From Echinococcus granulosus (lineage: Eukaryota > Platyhelminthes > Cestoda > Cyclophyllidea > Taeniidae): DNA of 64,000 nucleotides. Shown here piece by piece: positions 1-15,913 of the stretch; the first letter of the stretch is position 1, and each line of letters begins with the position of its first letter. The position numbers were made by a program, and so were the translations under genes. The notes below the pieces were generated by a model. That model saw only the letters and a list, made by a program, of their open reading frames with translations. It was not told the origin of the DNA and ran no database searches. The stretch is from positions 1,988,803 through 2,052,802 of the forward strand of contig NW_020170385.1 in NCBI RefSeq assembly GCF_000524195.1. The letters run 5' to 3'.

Positions 1-21
1 CCACAGAGATTACTGAGACAC

Positions 22-3000
22 CCATGAGAATCGCACTTGCTTGGGCGGCGGAACGCGTCGCACGAGACAGTAGGCGGCGACACCGAAGGCAAGGGTCGGA
101 ACCTGGCTGAAACGCTCAGTGCCGATGGCCCCTCTGATCAGCGCTGCGGGAGTCAAGGGCACCAGATAGAGAGGCAGACGGCCCAGACGACGGCGCCTGG
201 GTTCCTGTAATCCTTCCCTGCAATCAAGAGGACCACTGTGGTCTCTGGCGCCCGATAGAAGTAATGAATTTCACTTTGGCAGTAAAAAGCCAGTCACGGC
301 GTGTGCCATCCAAACAAGCCTGTTATTACTGGCCGTTTTAAAAACTCCTTATTAAAAGAAAATGTATAGCACTAACGAAAGAGACCTAATGGAGCTACAC
401 AAAGCCGACCTTATGGTCATGGGAAAGAAATGGTGATGGCGAAATATCTATGACATGAGAATGGTTACAGGTATAGGAAAGATTGAAATGATCGCATTAG
501 ATAAATAATACCCCATTCAATATGCATGTTATAGGAACTGTGATTCGGTTAATTTCAAATATTTGCATTTCAGCTAAACTTTTGGCACTATAGGGAGCGT
601 ACAAGCAATATTTACAGTGCAGGAAAGTGATTTCGCATTTCGTATTATTAGGAGTTTAACGCCTAAGTCGGTAGTCAATCGTACCCTACACAATGTTCAA
701 ACGATATTTTTAAAGTAATTATGTCTTCTCTCCATTGGTTAAATTCTGGTAAGAATTCGAATATCGGGATGTTATCACATTAATTATCAGTGAGATAATG
801 ATATACCAACTACCGGAGTTGTATGATTGCATTTTAAAGGATGCATACTCCCCTTGTGGCACCTTTGTTATGTTCGGTAGTCGTGGTAAGGATAAATCTA
901 GACAACCCCAATAGCACATTGATCTCATTCCAGCATAAAGCATTGCTTGAATACGTCCATAAAAACGAAGTGCTACTTCCGAAGTAGAGATTACTGCTGC
1001 GTCATAAATGGGTTCTGGTATATTCCGCTCATAATTTGGCTCAGTTTAGAACATCCAAAAGGCTCAATATTTCACTCACCAAGGTCGGGATTCAAAGGTA
1101 AATTAGCACTAACCAATTTAACAGCTTGTCTAGACGACTACTTGATTCAATAAGAAGTAAATCAATCTCGGTCTCCGAGGGAAGAAGGTGCTAAAACAGT
1201 TTAAAATAACTTAAATGGAGCGATGAAAGGTGAAAGTATTGGATAAGGCGGATTTCTAGACGTGAAATGACTATGGGTAGAAAAGCCATTTTACCTTATA
1301 GAAAGTGTCCTTTTTAAAATCGATGCCATCTTGTTGAATGGGTATAAGTACTATTTCTATCCCACTTTGCCGTAAGTCATTTGCCTTCAAAATGGCCTGA
1401 CGCTACAGATACAAAGTAATACGAAAGGATCAGGGAAAGAGAATGAATTGGAATAAGAAACCGCGATTTATCAGCCGAACCTTGAGTTGGATCCCGCTTC
1501 CAACTGGATCAGGGTCGTCCGTCAACAAAAATATGCGCTTGTATCCCAGAGACTTCCTCCTAAAAAAACAATAACAAACGTAATGCTACAGAGCAAACAT
1601 GAATGGCGGTTCCCGAAAAAACTCAAGATAATGCTTCTCAAGCTAATCCGAAACCGCGCACTAGAGAAGGATTGCATCAACAAAGGTGTAAGGACAGCAT
1701 AACCCAATGCAGACAACCCAAACCTTTTGGGAAATAAAACGACCCCATTTTAATTGATAGTAGCTCGTAAAGTGACTAGTCTGGATAGATTATAATTCAA
1801 GATTAGAAGTTGAAGACCTACCGCCAGAGACAGATGACAAAATCACATTTATTATAGTGAACACGAAATTTTGAATGAAAACATCGATGGAACATTAATA
1901 TAGAAATTCACGAAGCACAAAGTAAGGTGGGAAAAGTGGACGAAATTATCTCAAATAAATTTCGATGATGGAAGCCGCAGCAGTTGACTTCTAGTAAATA
2001 GAATTACAAACATAAAGATGAAGCAGGAAGATTACAAGTATGCTACAAGTGTGAAAATTGGGGAAAATTACACGTTGTTAAAAATGCTTTGGCAAACCCA
2101 AAGCGCTTCGTGAATAGGATAGCTTTCCCCTGTGAGGAGAGGCCCATAACATTCGAGAAACTTCTTCGAGGACATCTCACGAATTTTTTCAATTGCAAGG
2201 ACACGTGATGCGTCAGTCAAATCCAGATTCTATTGCAATAAAAATATGGGAATTGAGTGAAAACGAATGCTTCCACAAATTCCATTAAAATAGTTGACTC
2301 GATTAAATAGTGATCTTTATACAAATATTTCTAAATTGGTGGTTTTTTACTAAGTACCTGAAAAATATTCACACCCCTAGATTCCGCAGAGGTCGAAGTA
2401 CCCTACAAGATAAAAGGCATAAACGAGCAGTTGTTTTTCTCATCATAAGAGTGATAATGATAACAAATCGGAGTTCAAGGCTCACAGCGGTAACCCCTTG
2501 AATTGGCATGACTTTACAAACACCAAAACATTGCGAAGACACGTCAACGAAATACAAATAAGCACGAAAAATGAATATCATGTATTGGCAACAACGCTTA
2601 TTCGCATGAAATCGTTTAAAGTTCTAGTTACTGATCAAAAAAAAACAAAGAAAATTTGCGTCCAACTTAATCTCTCAACACCAGCAGGGCGTCAACGGGA
2701 GGAGGAAAGCCCTACTACATGTCGCGAGTGTAAAAGAGAAAATGCTCCCACCATCCTCATGAGCACCAGACCGACCATATCATCGGGACTGCTGAGGGCC
2801 TTTTTATGCATGAAGTTCTGGCAGAGTAGGAGCGCCAACTTCAGACCAGTGTCAGTTCCCGCCCTGCCAAGAGCCTCGGGCAGCTTCTCGCTGACCATGG
2901 TGGCTGTGCAGTCAACCAGAAATATTACACCATCTCGTGCCACTGGAAACTGTGAGAAGGAAGTTTAGAAAGTGCGGCTATAAGGAATACTTTAGTAGCT

Positions 3001-3697
3001 GGCAAATGAGAGAGGTGGAAGTGCTATTTTGACAAAACTGAAACAGTCAAAAGTAGTCAATGAGGAGCTGAGAAAAGTGCTGTAGTGGGGATATGAACTT
3101 TCCCGTTACCAATTAATGCAGCGATGAGCTATGAGATTTGGCAACCGATTTCAATTTTAAGCTTACATTTGAACGAAAAATATTTTCGCTCAAAAACTAC
3201 TTACGACGTTAAAATATAGTTACCTTACGAGTCAATATAACTATACTAAAGGATCGAACATAAATATTGCGAATAAAGTAATGTATCATCATATTACGGA
3301 AATGGTGAAAACTACGAGGCTGAACGAAATGGAAGGCGGTGTACACTTACTAAATAGAAAATCGGTTTCGTTCCGAAGCAGGACATTTGCTTCCACAAAA
3401 GTGGAAATAATCACACGCATGGAAAATTAACGAAAAACCATTCATTGTCTTTATTAAATCTATTCATCGACGATAGATAAAATCATGTAATTTCACCGGT
3501 CAGCTAGCCTTGGTTGAAGAAAACAACTGTTGGAAATAAAATGAATCGAAATCCAAACGCAAATATTTTGTGATGCATGCCCATTAAAATTTTGAAATCC
3601 GGTGAAAAAAAGTGAAAACTTTCATGCCTACCCATTCAGGATCGTCCGAATCATAGTCGTCATTCTGAAGAAAATCTGAAAAGGCACTGTCGTCCAT
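22..3697 (-). CDS. XRCC6: Ku70-like DNA-end-binding protein (XRCC6), 3' part outside window
   Basis: Ku70 forms a heterodimer with Ku80 that rings broken DNA ends and starts non-homologous end joining in the nucleus. Exons on the minus strand: 3697-3632, 2949-2752, 2402-2358, 2229-2072, 1559-1481, 1402-1295, 1190-1114, 217-22; phases fit and sum to 309 codons. Exon 1 encodes an acidic start (MDDSAFSDF, NDDYDSDDPEW), as in other Ku70 proteins. Exon 2 carries the vWA core (RDGVIFLVDCTATM, then SPDDMVGLVLM). Exon 4 has HEALWVCQSIFNNV, matching Ku70 SEVLWVCANLF; exon 5 has YKRIFLLTDDPDP. Exon 8 has GVAAYCLVRRVPPPKQVRF, aligning with the start of the Ku beta-barrel. The remaining beta-barrel, C-terminal arm and any SAP domain lie left of base 1. 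Ku80 is less likely because exons 4-6 follow Ku70 order and spacing. Exon 3 is only 45 nt. Confidence 0.8.
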
Positions 3698-4352
3698 CGG
3701 GGTGGAAAGAGGGAGAACTAAATAAGAAAACGATAGTTGTACAACTAAACTTTTATCAAGAGACTCTTGAGGTATCAATAATTGTAACGAACTTTCGCGT
3801 TTCTGAAAATGTGCACACATTTGAGCCATGGAAATGCTTTGATTTAACGTTCTTGTTAGGGTCACGATATTATTTTAAGGAGTCAAAAGCCTTGCCTTGT
3901 ACTGTTAGATTGCAAAATAATAAAGTACCTTGGCTTCGAAAACACCAGCGACTAAATTAATAGTAAGACAGCAGAAGATCCCGCCCGATTCAGCTGCGAA
4001 TTACAGGACCACCTCTGCACACGCACTTAACCTCTCGTTTAACAGTGAACCAGAGCACGTACCTAGCCCCATCGCCCCAAAATTGAGTATCAACTCTACT
4101 AGAAATCAACACAAAGATCCTGCGGCTATTTTAACAGACGGGCCAAGTTTGGATTTCATCCCAAAACCCATAAACATAGTTACGATGATGTATGATAATC
4201 AGAAATATGGCATCCAAAAGGGTGTTGGCATAGCGTGCAATAAATAAGAGATCGTATGGTAAAGACAATGTATATTCAAACCAGAAAAGAGCGCAATAAG
4301 ACAGGGGGGCACATTGGAGAGAAGGGTGAGGAGGTGCTGGAAAGAGCCATGA
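3698..4352. other. Spacer between Ku70-like gene and APEH, no supported gene
   Basis: The two minus-strand genes are separated here. A plus-strand frame open from 3930 to 4247 has no ATG near its start (it begins at TTG), no recognisable domain and no convincing splice context, so it is not called as a gene. The Ku70 promoter should lie within the first few hundred bases upstream of 3697; no clear core element was recognised. Confidence 0.5.
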
Positions 4353-7300
4353 TTACGCTTTGAGAAGCCCGAGAGCTTGATAGTACCACTCGACGGCTCT
4401 CACAAAATTATCCTTAGAGGCTGCGGGACTCTGAATGGGATGCCCCTCGGTGGGGAAACACAGAGTTTGACACATTGTCTCTCCCGCCCTTTCACCTAAG
4501 TGGGCTCGCAGCGCACGCATGAAGGAGGTCCCCTGTAGCAATATTCGAAGTGGATTATGCCTAAGTATTGTGCAAAAAACCTAGACATGGGAATGCTGAA
4601 ATAAGAAGTGGAGGAATTGCAAGACGCACCTGTTCATTCGGTACTCGTTGGTCTTTTGCACCAATACACATAAGAATTGGAACGGACCATTCAGACGAGA
4701 TATGGGTGATTGGGGAGCAGGTGACAAGACGAGTCAGGTGGTTGGGATCAGTGGGACAGAAATTAGAGGCGAAGGTGCAATCACGACAGAGGTGGTCAGG
4801 ATGCTGGGGATCGGCAACCGCGTTGTCAAGCCCAATGCCCGCCTCAGTCCAACACCAGTCGGGGATGTCGGTGGTACTGAGCATGCTCACCAGATTTGTC
4901 ACTGGGTTACGAGCCACTACGGCACGGTAGAGCGACGCGTAGCGACCCGCCAAATGTAGTACCAAAAAGCCGCCGTGGGAGCCTCCAAGCAAAACACACG
5001 GCAGATCAGGCTTGCCCAAATCACAGAGGGCCTCTTCAGTCGCCTAAAAAACAGTGCATTGGTGATACGAAGGAAATGCCTTCGCACATTTATATTGAAA
5101 GCTAACTTGAACACAGTCGGCCACATCGATGACGCCACATTTACCGGGAAGTGAATAGATACTGGAGTTGCCATACCCGACAGAACCACGGTAGTTGACA
5201 AGAAGACAGGCAAAGCCTGCAGCGATATAAGAGGTTAATAGTGGCAACCATTCGGCCGTAAAAGCGGAATGGGGACCGCCATGAGGAAGAACGATTAAGC
5301 CGCGAGTGTTCTCCCAAGTAACCTCCCGATTCGTGAAATCTTAAAAGTGAAGGGAACGAAAGCACATTCCCCAGGGTGATAAATTGAGCAAAAGCAGTTT
5401 CCTTGAATATGAACATACGGGAACCTCTGCAAAATTGCAACGAAGAAGAGTCTAGTAGAGGATAAACGAGAATAGACTCAAAGCGCGTGACACCGAAACG
5501 TGTGTCCTCTGTTTTAGCTGTATGTTCGAGCACTTTCCACTCGAGCCCCTTCAAACAAGGCACTATGGGCTGATCATCGCCAGTTAGACTAAGGCTGAGC
5601 CAGCTAAATGCAATGAAAACAATTTAAAACTGCATCTTACTTTGTTTTAGCAACGCTTCCATTTGAAACTTTTGCAAAGGCGAGGAAATTGGGGACAGCC
5701 GGCGAACTAACATCCACAACTAGTACATCATCATTTACGTCCATTAGTGTGACAGTTCCGTACCCACCACCCTTTTCCAAATTAGCTAGAGGCGATGAAA
5801 AACGAGAAATTCGATCCGACGGGCCTGAATCCAAATCTACATGGATGAGAGCCTTTTCCGCGCCCCAGATGGTTGACAAAACGACTCCTTTGCTATCAGC
5901 TGTCCAGCATCTTTCAGGAACCCCAGCGCAAAGATAAAGACCTTGTTCGGAAAGAAATGCCGACGATGAAATGCAAGCAAAATAGTGTGGAGTGCGATAC
6001 TAGGTGGGGACCGCATACCTGGGAATTCAGACCGATCTTTCACCATAGCAACAAGAGGAATAATTACCTCGGGTTCAGACTGGTCTGGAGGCCAATTTTG
6101 AGCTATCATCGCAAAACACTGCCCATGCGGTCCACCAGCCGGTATTTCAAACCAAATCAGTTTCAACCCATCAGGAGAAAAACGCGGCCACCGTACAGCA
6201 TGATTGTCATGGCTGAGACATTGCAGTGTTGATGTCTCTGAAGGGTAAAACATACCATGAAACAGTCCTTAAATGCCATTCGGAAGTACAAATTATTGGT
6301 CTAACTCACCAAAATCCCAATACATTAATCGAGCTACTCGTTGATAACAGTATTTCAATCCAAGTCGATATGGATTGTTATCGTAGGCAACGAAAACGAT
6401 TCCATTACCATTGGGAGTGTAATGAGGGTCGTCAATGGACCAGTGCTTTGCTTCTGGAACGAGTTGTTCTAAGCAGGACTGAGTGCAAACAACTTCCTCT
6501 GTCTCCAGGTCAAGAAGACAAACAACTGGACGTAAGGTATTACTCAAACCCTCACCCCAGTTTTCCTCAAATATGAAAGGAGATCTTTCGGGAATACTTT
6601 TGGTAACCTAAACGAAATTATGAACACATTAAAGTCATTTAGGCATTTAGATTTAAGGATTCGCTTATCGATACTATAGAACAAATTGTAACAGAAAACC
6701 TAATTTACCAACACTAGTCGTTCATGTATAAGTAGCGCCACCGACCTTAACGAAGATATCACAGAAGCGAGCCAAAACATTTCCAGTACATACTGACATT
6801 AGCTTTAAAGACAACTAGTGTATCGGAACACACCGATTCAGAAGGATCTTTGTCGCCAACGATGCGGGAATATTCTGCTAAATATATTATTTTATTGGGA
6901 TTTGTAGGACAAAATCGGCAAGACGCAAATGGTACTGACGAATCGCCCGACCTATACACCTTCCCATGAGCTGCGGGTAAACTTTTAGCATTTTCAGTTG
7001 GCAATTTGATTGTTTTTAATTTTTTTCCACTCTTTGAACAAAACACATAAACAAATGTCCCAGAAATAGCCGACGAAGCCTTTATTGCCTCTGAATCACC
7101 TGACACACTGCTTGAAGGAGTATATTCAACAAAAACGACACGCAGCGGATCCTGCTCAATGTCCCACAAAAGAGTTTCAGACTTCCCTGTGTACGGGAAA
7201 CAAGAGCTAAAAGATGTCACTGTTCCGAAAGAGGAATACAAAAGCTGTGGTGCTTCAAATCTGTTCCGAAAGAAAATCGAGTATTCCTGATTCATGACCA

Positions 7301-7520
7301 AGAAATCGTTCCGACAGCTGTCAACCTGTTTCCATTTAGAGCAAATGCTATACGTCGTCTTAGTTTCCGAAGAACTTTGCTTTATACGAATTCGAGCCGA
7401 TAGAGGCGTTGGCAAGCAGAAAAAATGGGAAAAAATACGACCAGCCCAGTTTCTGAGATGAGCCCTCTCAACAGCCATGACTAAACAAACCAAAAGCGGG
7501 GAAGTAAGCCTGTCAGGCAT
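4353..7520 (-). CDS. APEH: Acylaminoacyl-peptidase (acylamino-acid-releasing enzyme, S9C)
   Basis: Cytosolic serine peptidase of the prolyl-oligopeptidase family that removes N-acylated residues from short peptides. Exons (minus): 7520-6798, 6607-6310, 6237-6019, 5941-5641, 5603-5425, 5339-5107, 5043-4630, 4532-4353. They join in phase to 849 codons including the stop. N-terminal beta-propeller half: [12 protein letters not shown], then [11 protein letters not shown], then [15 protein letters not shown], matching the human order. The hydrolase half has [11 protein letters not shown] (oxyanion region), [10 protein letters not shown], the nucleophile motif GGSHGG near 5000-4980, [18 protein letters not shown], the Asp in GAKDQRVP and the His in PTEGHPIQ, so the catalytic triad is complete. 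The start is uncertain: ATG at 7520 gives 848 aa and the in-frame ATG at 7478 gives 834, both longer than the human 732. The extra N-terminal residues could be an unrecognised intron or UTR. It lies head-to-head with XBP1. Confidence 0.88.
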
Positions 7521-8097
7521 TATTCGCCTTTGAGGTGACCGACCAATTAAATCGTAACCACTACCATCCTAATTTTGAAGCCAAGATTTAAGAGTACGAT
7601 TAAAGTTGGTAGCAAAAGGGACATAAATGTCACTGGTAAAATGATGAGTATCCCACATAAAATCAGTGTTTAAAACATCTGTGCACAAAAATTCTTTTTA
7701 GGTGATGCTTATAGGGTGACAAAACTAGTATAAGGTGCTACATATAAGTTTTTTAAGTTCATAAAATGCTGATAATATGGATATTGGAGGCTTTTCTAGG
7801 GATACTTGACAGAGAGTCAATGGTTTGCACACTGTTTTGGTTTTTTAGGTTGAATGCAACGTATCTAAGTCGAATGTTTACACGTTTAAATATTTACTTG
7901 CCACTTTGAATAAAAAAGCAAATACATATTTGGTAGTTTCTGGACATTTCCTCAAGGTGGCCACAAAGAATAGTTATCATCTCATTGTTGCTATTCGTGA
8001 GCCAATTTGTACTTCGTCTTTTATAAACTTCTTCATTTATAATTTTGTTTCATGCTTGTTGAAATTGTCAAGGTGGCGGCTATAGTCTAATGACGTA
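7521..8097. promoter_or_regulatory. Divergent APEH / XBP1 intergenic spacer
   Basis: About 580 bases separate the APEH start (minus) from the XBP1 start (plus), so the two promoters are close and may be shared. The only recognisable element is TGACGTAA at 8091-8098, an ACGT-core bZIP/CRE-like sequence touching the XBP1 ATG. Its position inside the presumed 5' UTR makes a promoter role doubtful. No TATA box was identified with confidence. Confidence 0.35.
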
Positions 8098-8905
8098 ATG
8101 GTTGGGAAGCGGACTGCTGTTGTTCTTGCTTCTTATGGTCATGTACCTCCCCTTCCACACAGTGATGCCAGTCGCAAGAGAACTAGGCTAGACTTTTTAA
8201 CTGAAGAGGAGAAGGTACTTAGGAGGTTTGTTGCAACTCTTTTATCTTCATTATTAGGAAACTTTTGAATCGTGAAGCTGCTCAGAAAGCCAGAGATAGG
8301 AAGAAGAATTCCATCCTTCTGATGGAGCAGAGTATTCGTAGTCTTCAGTCGGAGAATCAGTCTCTGCGCCAAGCAATTAGTCTTTTGAAGCACAAGTGTC
8401 AAGAGCAGGAAATGCGACTTAATTCAATCCATTACCAGTTAGGCTTGTCGACAAGTGGCGATCAAACGTTAAAAATTGAGCAGATTGAGCCATCGGAGCC
8501 AGCAGTGCTCTTCCCTCTGCAGCAGGGTGTGGTTCTCTGCGTTCTACTTCTGATCTGCCTCTCTTTTGTCAGCCTAGCTCTGGCTTCGTTCAGTCGGCCT
8601 ATGCTAATGATTTTGGTGTCATTTTTCAAGATGACGTCGTTGCCGATATCTCCTCAGAGGTTACGATTCCATCGCAGTCCACGGAAGACTCTGCCTATGA
8701 GGTAGATATCGCCCCAATTGTGTCTGCTCCTTCATTGTACGCTGAAATTTACAAGTCTTTTGTGGATGAAACTATCGACGTTCCTCTAACACCCTCAAGT
8801 TCCGCTGATAGTATTGATGAAATCCTCAAGTATCTGAGTGATGAAGATTTATCTGGTGTGTTAGATAATGATCTCCCGCCCTCTCTACCAGTGCGCCGCC
8901 ACTGA
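8098..8905 (+). CDS. XBP1: XBP1-like bZIP transcription factor of the unfolded protein response
   Basis: XBP1 is the IRE1 target that activates ER chaperone, lipid and ERAD genes. Exon 1 is 8098-8225; a 32-nt GT-AG intron (8226-8257) splits the basic region at exactly LRR|KLLNR. The bZIP reads RKRTRLDFLTEEEKVLRR, then KLLNREAAQKARDRKK, then a leucine zipper beginning MEQSIRSLQSENQSLRQAI. It matches animal XBP1 (EEKALRRKLKNRVAAQTARDRKK) far better than ATF4 or CREB. The unspliced form ends at 8705 (191 aa) after a hydrophobic stretch, VVLCVLLLICLSFVSLALAS, comparable with the membrane-targeting region of XBP1u. If 8503-8519 is excised, translation enters the +2 frame without a stop up to 8905 (252 aa). 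The new tail is acidic and serine-rich (SIDEILKYLSDEDLSGVLDND), like an activation domain. A possible poly(A) signal AATAAA lies at 9660-9665. Confidence 0.9.
8495..8527 (+). promoter_or_regulatory. IRE1-type unconventional splice element (twin hairpins, 17-nt intron)
   Basis: Two adjacent hairpins with 7-nt loops can be drawn. Hairpin 1: stem 8495-8499/8507-8511 (GGAGC with GCTCT, one G-U pair), loop 8500-8506 CAGCAGT. Hairpin 2: stem 8513-8516/8524-8527 (CCCT with AGGG), loop 8517-8523 CTGCAGC. Both loops fit the IRE1 consensus CNG|CAGN, predicting cuts after 8502 and after 8519 and removal of 17 nt (8503-8519). Since 17 leaves remainder 2 on division by 3, as does the 26-nt animal XBP1 intron, the frame shift is the same type. 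The shifted frame is open to 8905. A weak basal stem is possible between GAGCCA (8487-8492) and TGGTTCTC (8530-8537). The structure is inferred by eye and splicing was not observed. Confidence 0.8.
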
Positions 8906-11225
8906 TTGTCTTTTTGTTTCCCATGTACATATACTCACTCCAGAATCATACCTCTGTCTTCGAAATTGAATTGTACCATAACCTGCAGTGTGGACTTGTT
9001 CATTCTTATCAATGCCAATGATTTGGGTTCCAGAGTAGGTCAATTGTGCCAGTGTGCTTGCAAGTTTGGCCTTTAAGACAAGGCAGCAGGAGGCAGGTTG
9101 GGGCTCTGAATGACTGTAAGCGAGGCGGGTAGGCTGCTGTCTGTGGAGTGGTTGTTTGGCGCCGTGGCACCTGACGACTTGGGGGTTGCTGCTTGGTGGT
9201 GTTCTTCAGTATGGTTTTACAAGGAGCCTAGTAGATGTTGGGTGGTGGTATCTCTGGGATACCGCAATTCAGTCGGCTTAATCTGAGGTGGGGGGTCCGG
9301 TGGGGTGTGCGTTTGAATGCTGTTCATCTTTGATGCCTACAAACTCAAGGGCCTTGCTTCTGTCACCATCACTCGTCTATTGGTGCTTCTTGAAGTTATT
9401 GCACTGGAGTAGGGTCTGCTTGCGTATTTCGCCCCGTCGGCAAGTGGCTGCCGCTAAGGTGTGGTAGCATGTCCTTCCGGATGTGTATTTGTTCAAATGC
9501 CGAAACATCCTATAGTAAGGTAGATAACACGCATGATCTTACGCCTACGCACAGGTTTCCAGAGGTTTAATGGGAAGACTATTAGTGGTGCATTGTTTGG
9601 TTGCTAGTATCTTTTAATATTGGGATGGAAATTACATCATAAGGAGACTGTCATTAGTAAATAAACGCTTATGAAATAGAACACCAACTGATCAAGTAAT
9701 AAGTGTGTTTGCTTTGACAGTGAGAGGATGAGAGACGAAAAGACATAACTGTTGGCTCGAATGAGCGTTGTATTAAGTGTCACTAGGGTTTAACTTTGTG
9801 AAATAGTAACGCGTAATATTGCACACTCAAAGAGGGGTCACTTCTCAGAAGCGTTGGCAAAAAACCCAAGAAGTTTTCCTTTGGGGGTGCTGGCTTTAAA
9901 GGTACAGATGCGCCGGTTGGATGTGCACATGCGCAGCCGTACCCACACATCGGCGACCACAGCGACCTTTGTGTAAACAGGAAGCGCGCCGTTCAAATAC
10001 ATTTCACCAATTATTTCTCAGTTTGCACATTTAAATGCATAGCCCGCCTACTTCCAGGTGGTATGAAGAGAAGTTTTTCCCAAGTTTTTTTTATGTTCAC
10101 AACGCACTTCGCTCATCACCAAACGCTGATGCATGCAAGCACTACTACTGCTACTTGGCATCTGTCAATGGTGTCTAGAGTGACGCGTGACAGTGGAGGG
10201 CACGCCACTTACTACTGCCTGTAATGCTGCCACGGAATCATCCAGTTACGTAAAGGGGAATTTATAATTCTCGATTTGATCCGAACATCCTCTCCATATA
10301 GTACATGTGATGAACATCATCTCCTTGATGTTGAACAATGCTTTTTACAGTCTTAAGTAATCGATGGTATTCGCCACATTTAAACTAAAGCTTACCCGTA
10401 AATAAAAATAATTTTGAGCTAGCCCTACTTGCCTGGAGTTGAGGTTCTAGCAACACTGGTGTTAGCTAACTCTGTATGGAAACCACCACAAATCGGTCAT
10501 AACATACAATTAGTGGACACGAAATTTACTTGCTTTTTCATCGTACGTACCGAAAATGGTCAGCGACCCCTTATTACATTCCGGTTTCGAGACTTGATAT
10601 TCATACATTCCAGCTTGAATAATTGATTCCCGACGATAAAGCCTAAGTATAGCCAACGTTAGAAGCTTACTAACCATCGTTTCGAATCGTATTTTGAGGC
10701 ACTAATGCTCAACAAAACTGATCCATAATGAACAACTAAATCTACGTGATACAACATTACCGATCACAGCCAACTGACTAGTACAAATTAATGCTCAGCA
10801 ATAAAATTGATGGAAATATCCCGACCCCCCTTCAAAAGTAACAAGTCTGTCATTCAAGTACACATGTTGCTGCCACAAGACGGAGGCATTTAGCCCGAAA
10901 GCTTTACCTTAGCGTTTCGTGATTCTGCATTGTTTCGGAAACATCGACCCTCGTAAAGTAGCGCCTGACACAACCTTTAAAAAACGCGTTAAAATACGCA
11001 CTATTTTATCTACATGTTTGCAAAGGTCCACGACGCATGCATTAAAATGTGACATAATTAAACATGCAAAAAGTGAAGAAGGTGCAGAAGATTAATCAAC
11101 ATGATTATTGGTGGATAGTGTGGAAAAGGAAAAAGAGTGGACAAGATAGTGATCAAGGAGTAATCGCATCACAGGCTAAAGCGAAGCAAATTGTAAAATG
11201 CGCCAGGAAATGATAGTTGGTATTT
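8906..11225. other. XBP1 3' region and spacer before UGP2
   Basis: The part just after the XBP1 stop (to about 9500) is G/T-rich and probably 3' UTR; AATAAA occurs at 9660-9665. Around 9885-10010 lies one copy of a GC-rich interspersed repeat also found at about 11790-11930. Short open frames here, for example 10429-10626, have no recognisable product. From about 10030 to 11225 I see nothing supportable; this side also holds the UGP2 3' UTR. Confidence 0.5.
9885..10010. repeat. GC-rich interspersed repeat, copy 1
   Basis: This stretch resembles 11790-11930 in the same orientation. Shared blocks include GATGCGCC/GGTGCGCC followed by GGTTGG-like and TGTGCA segments, then CACAGCGACC, and the nearly identical TGTAAACAGGAAGCGCGCCG (9973-9992 versus about 11881-11900). 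It is richer in GC than its surroundings. The family is unknown; no coding capacity or terminal inverted repeats were seen. Confidence 0.55.

Positions 11226-15913
<4,688 letters not shown>

Noticed and set aside
2498..2968. Plus-strand frame of 156 codons
   Set aside because: It is antisense to Ku70-like exons 2 and 3, starts without a convincing ATG, and the minus strand carries conserved vWA sequence with proper splice sites.
3930..4247. Plus-strand frame of 105 codons rich in P, S and N
   Set aside because: Begins at TTG, no ATG nearby, no domain, no splice context. Could be an exon of something unknown, but the support is too weak.
8091..8098. TGACGTAA as a CRE/UPRE promoter site for XBP1 autoregulation
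   Set aside because: The motif matches, but it overlaps the start codon, so it would be in the mRNA rather than the promoter. A single 8-mer is expected by chance.
8450..8600. A 26-nt IRE1 intron as in mammals
   Set aside because: No second CNGCAGN loop at that distance from either site was found. Only the pair at 8500-8506 and 8517-8523 forms hairpins and opens the long second frame.
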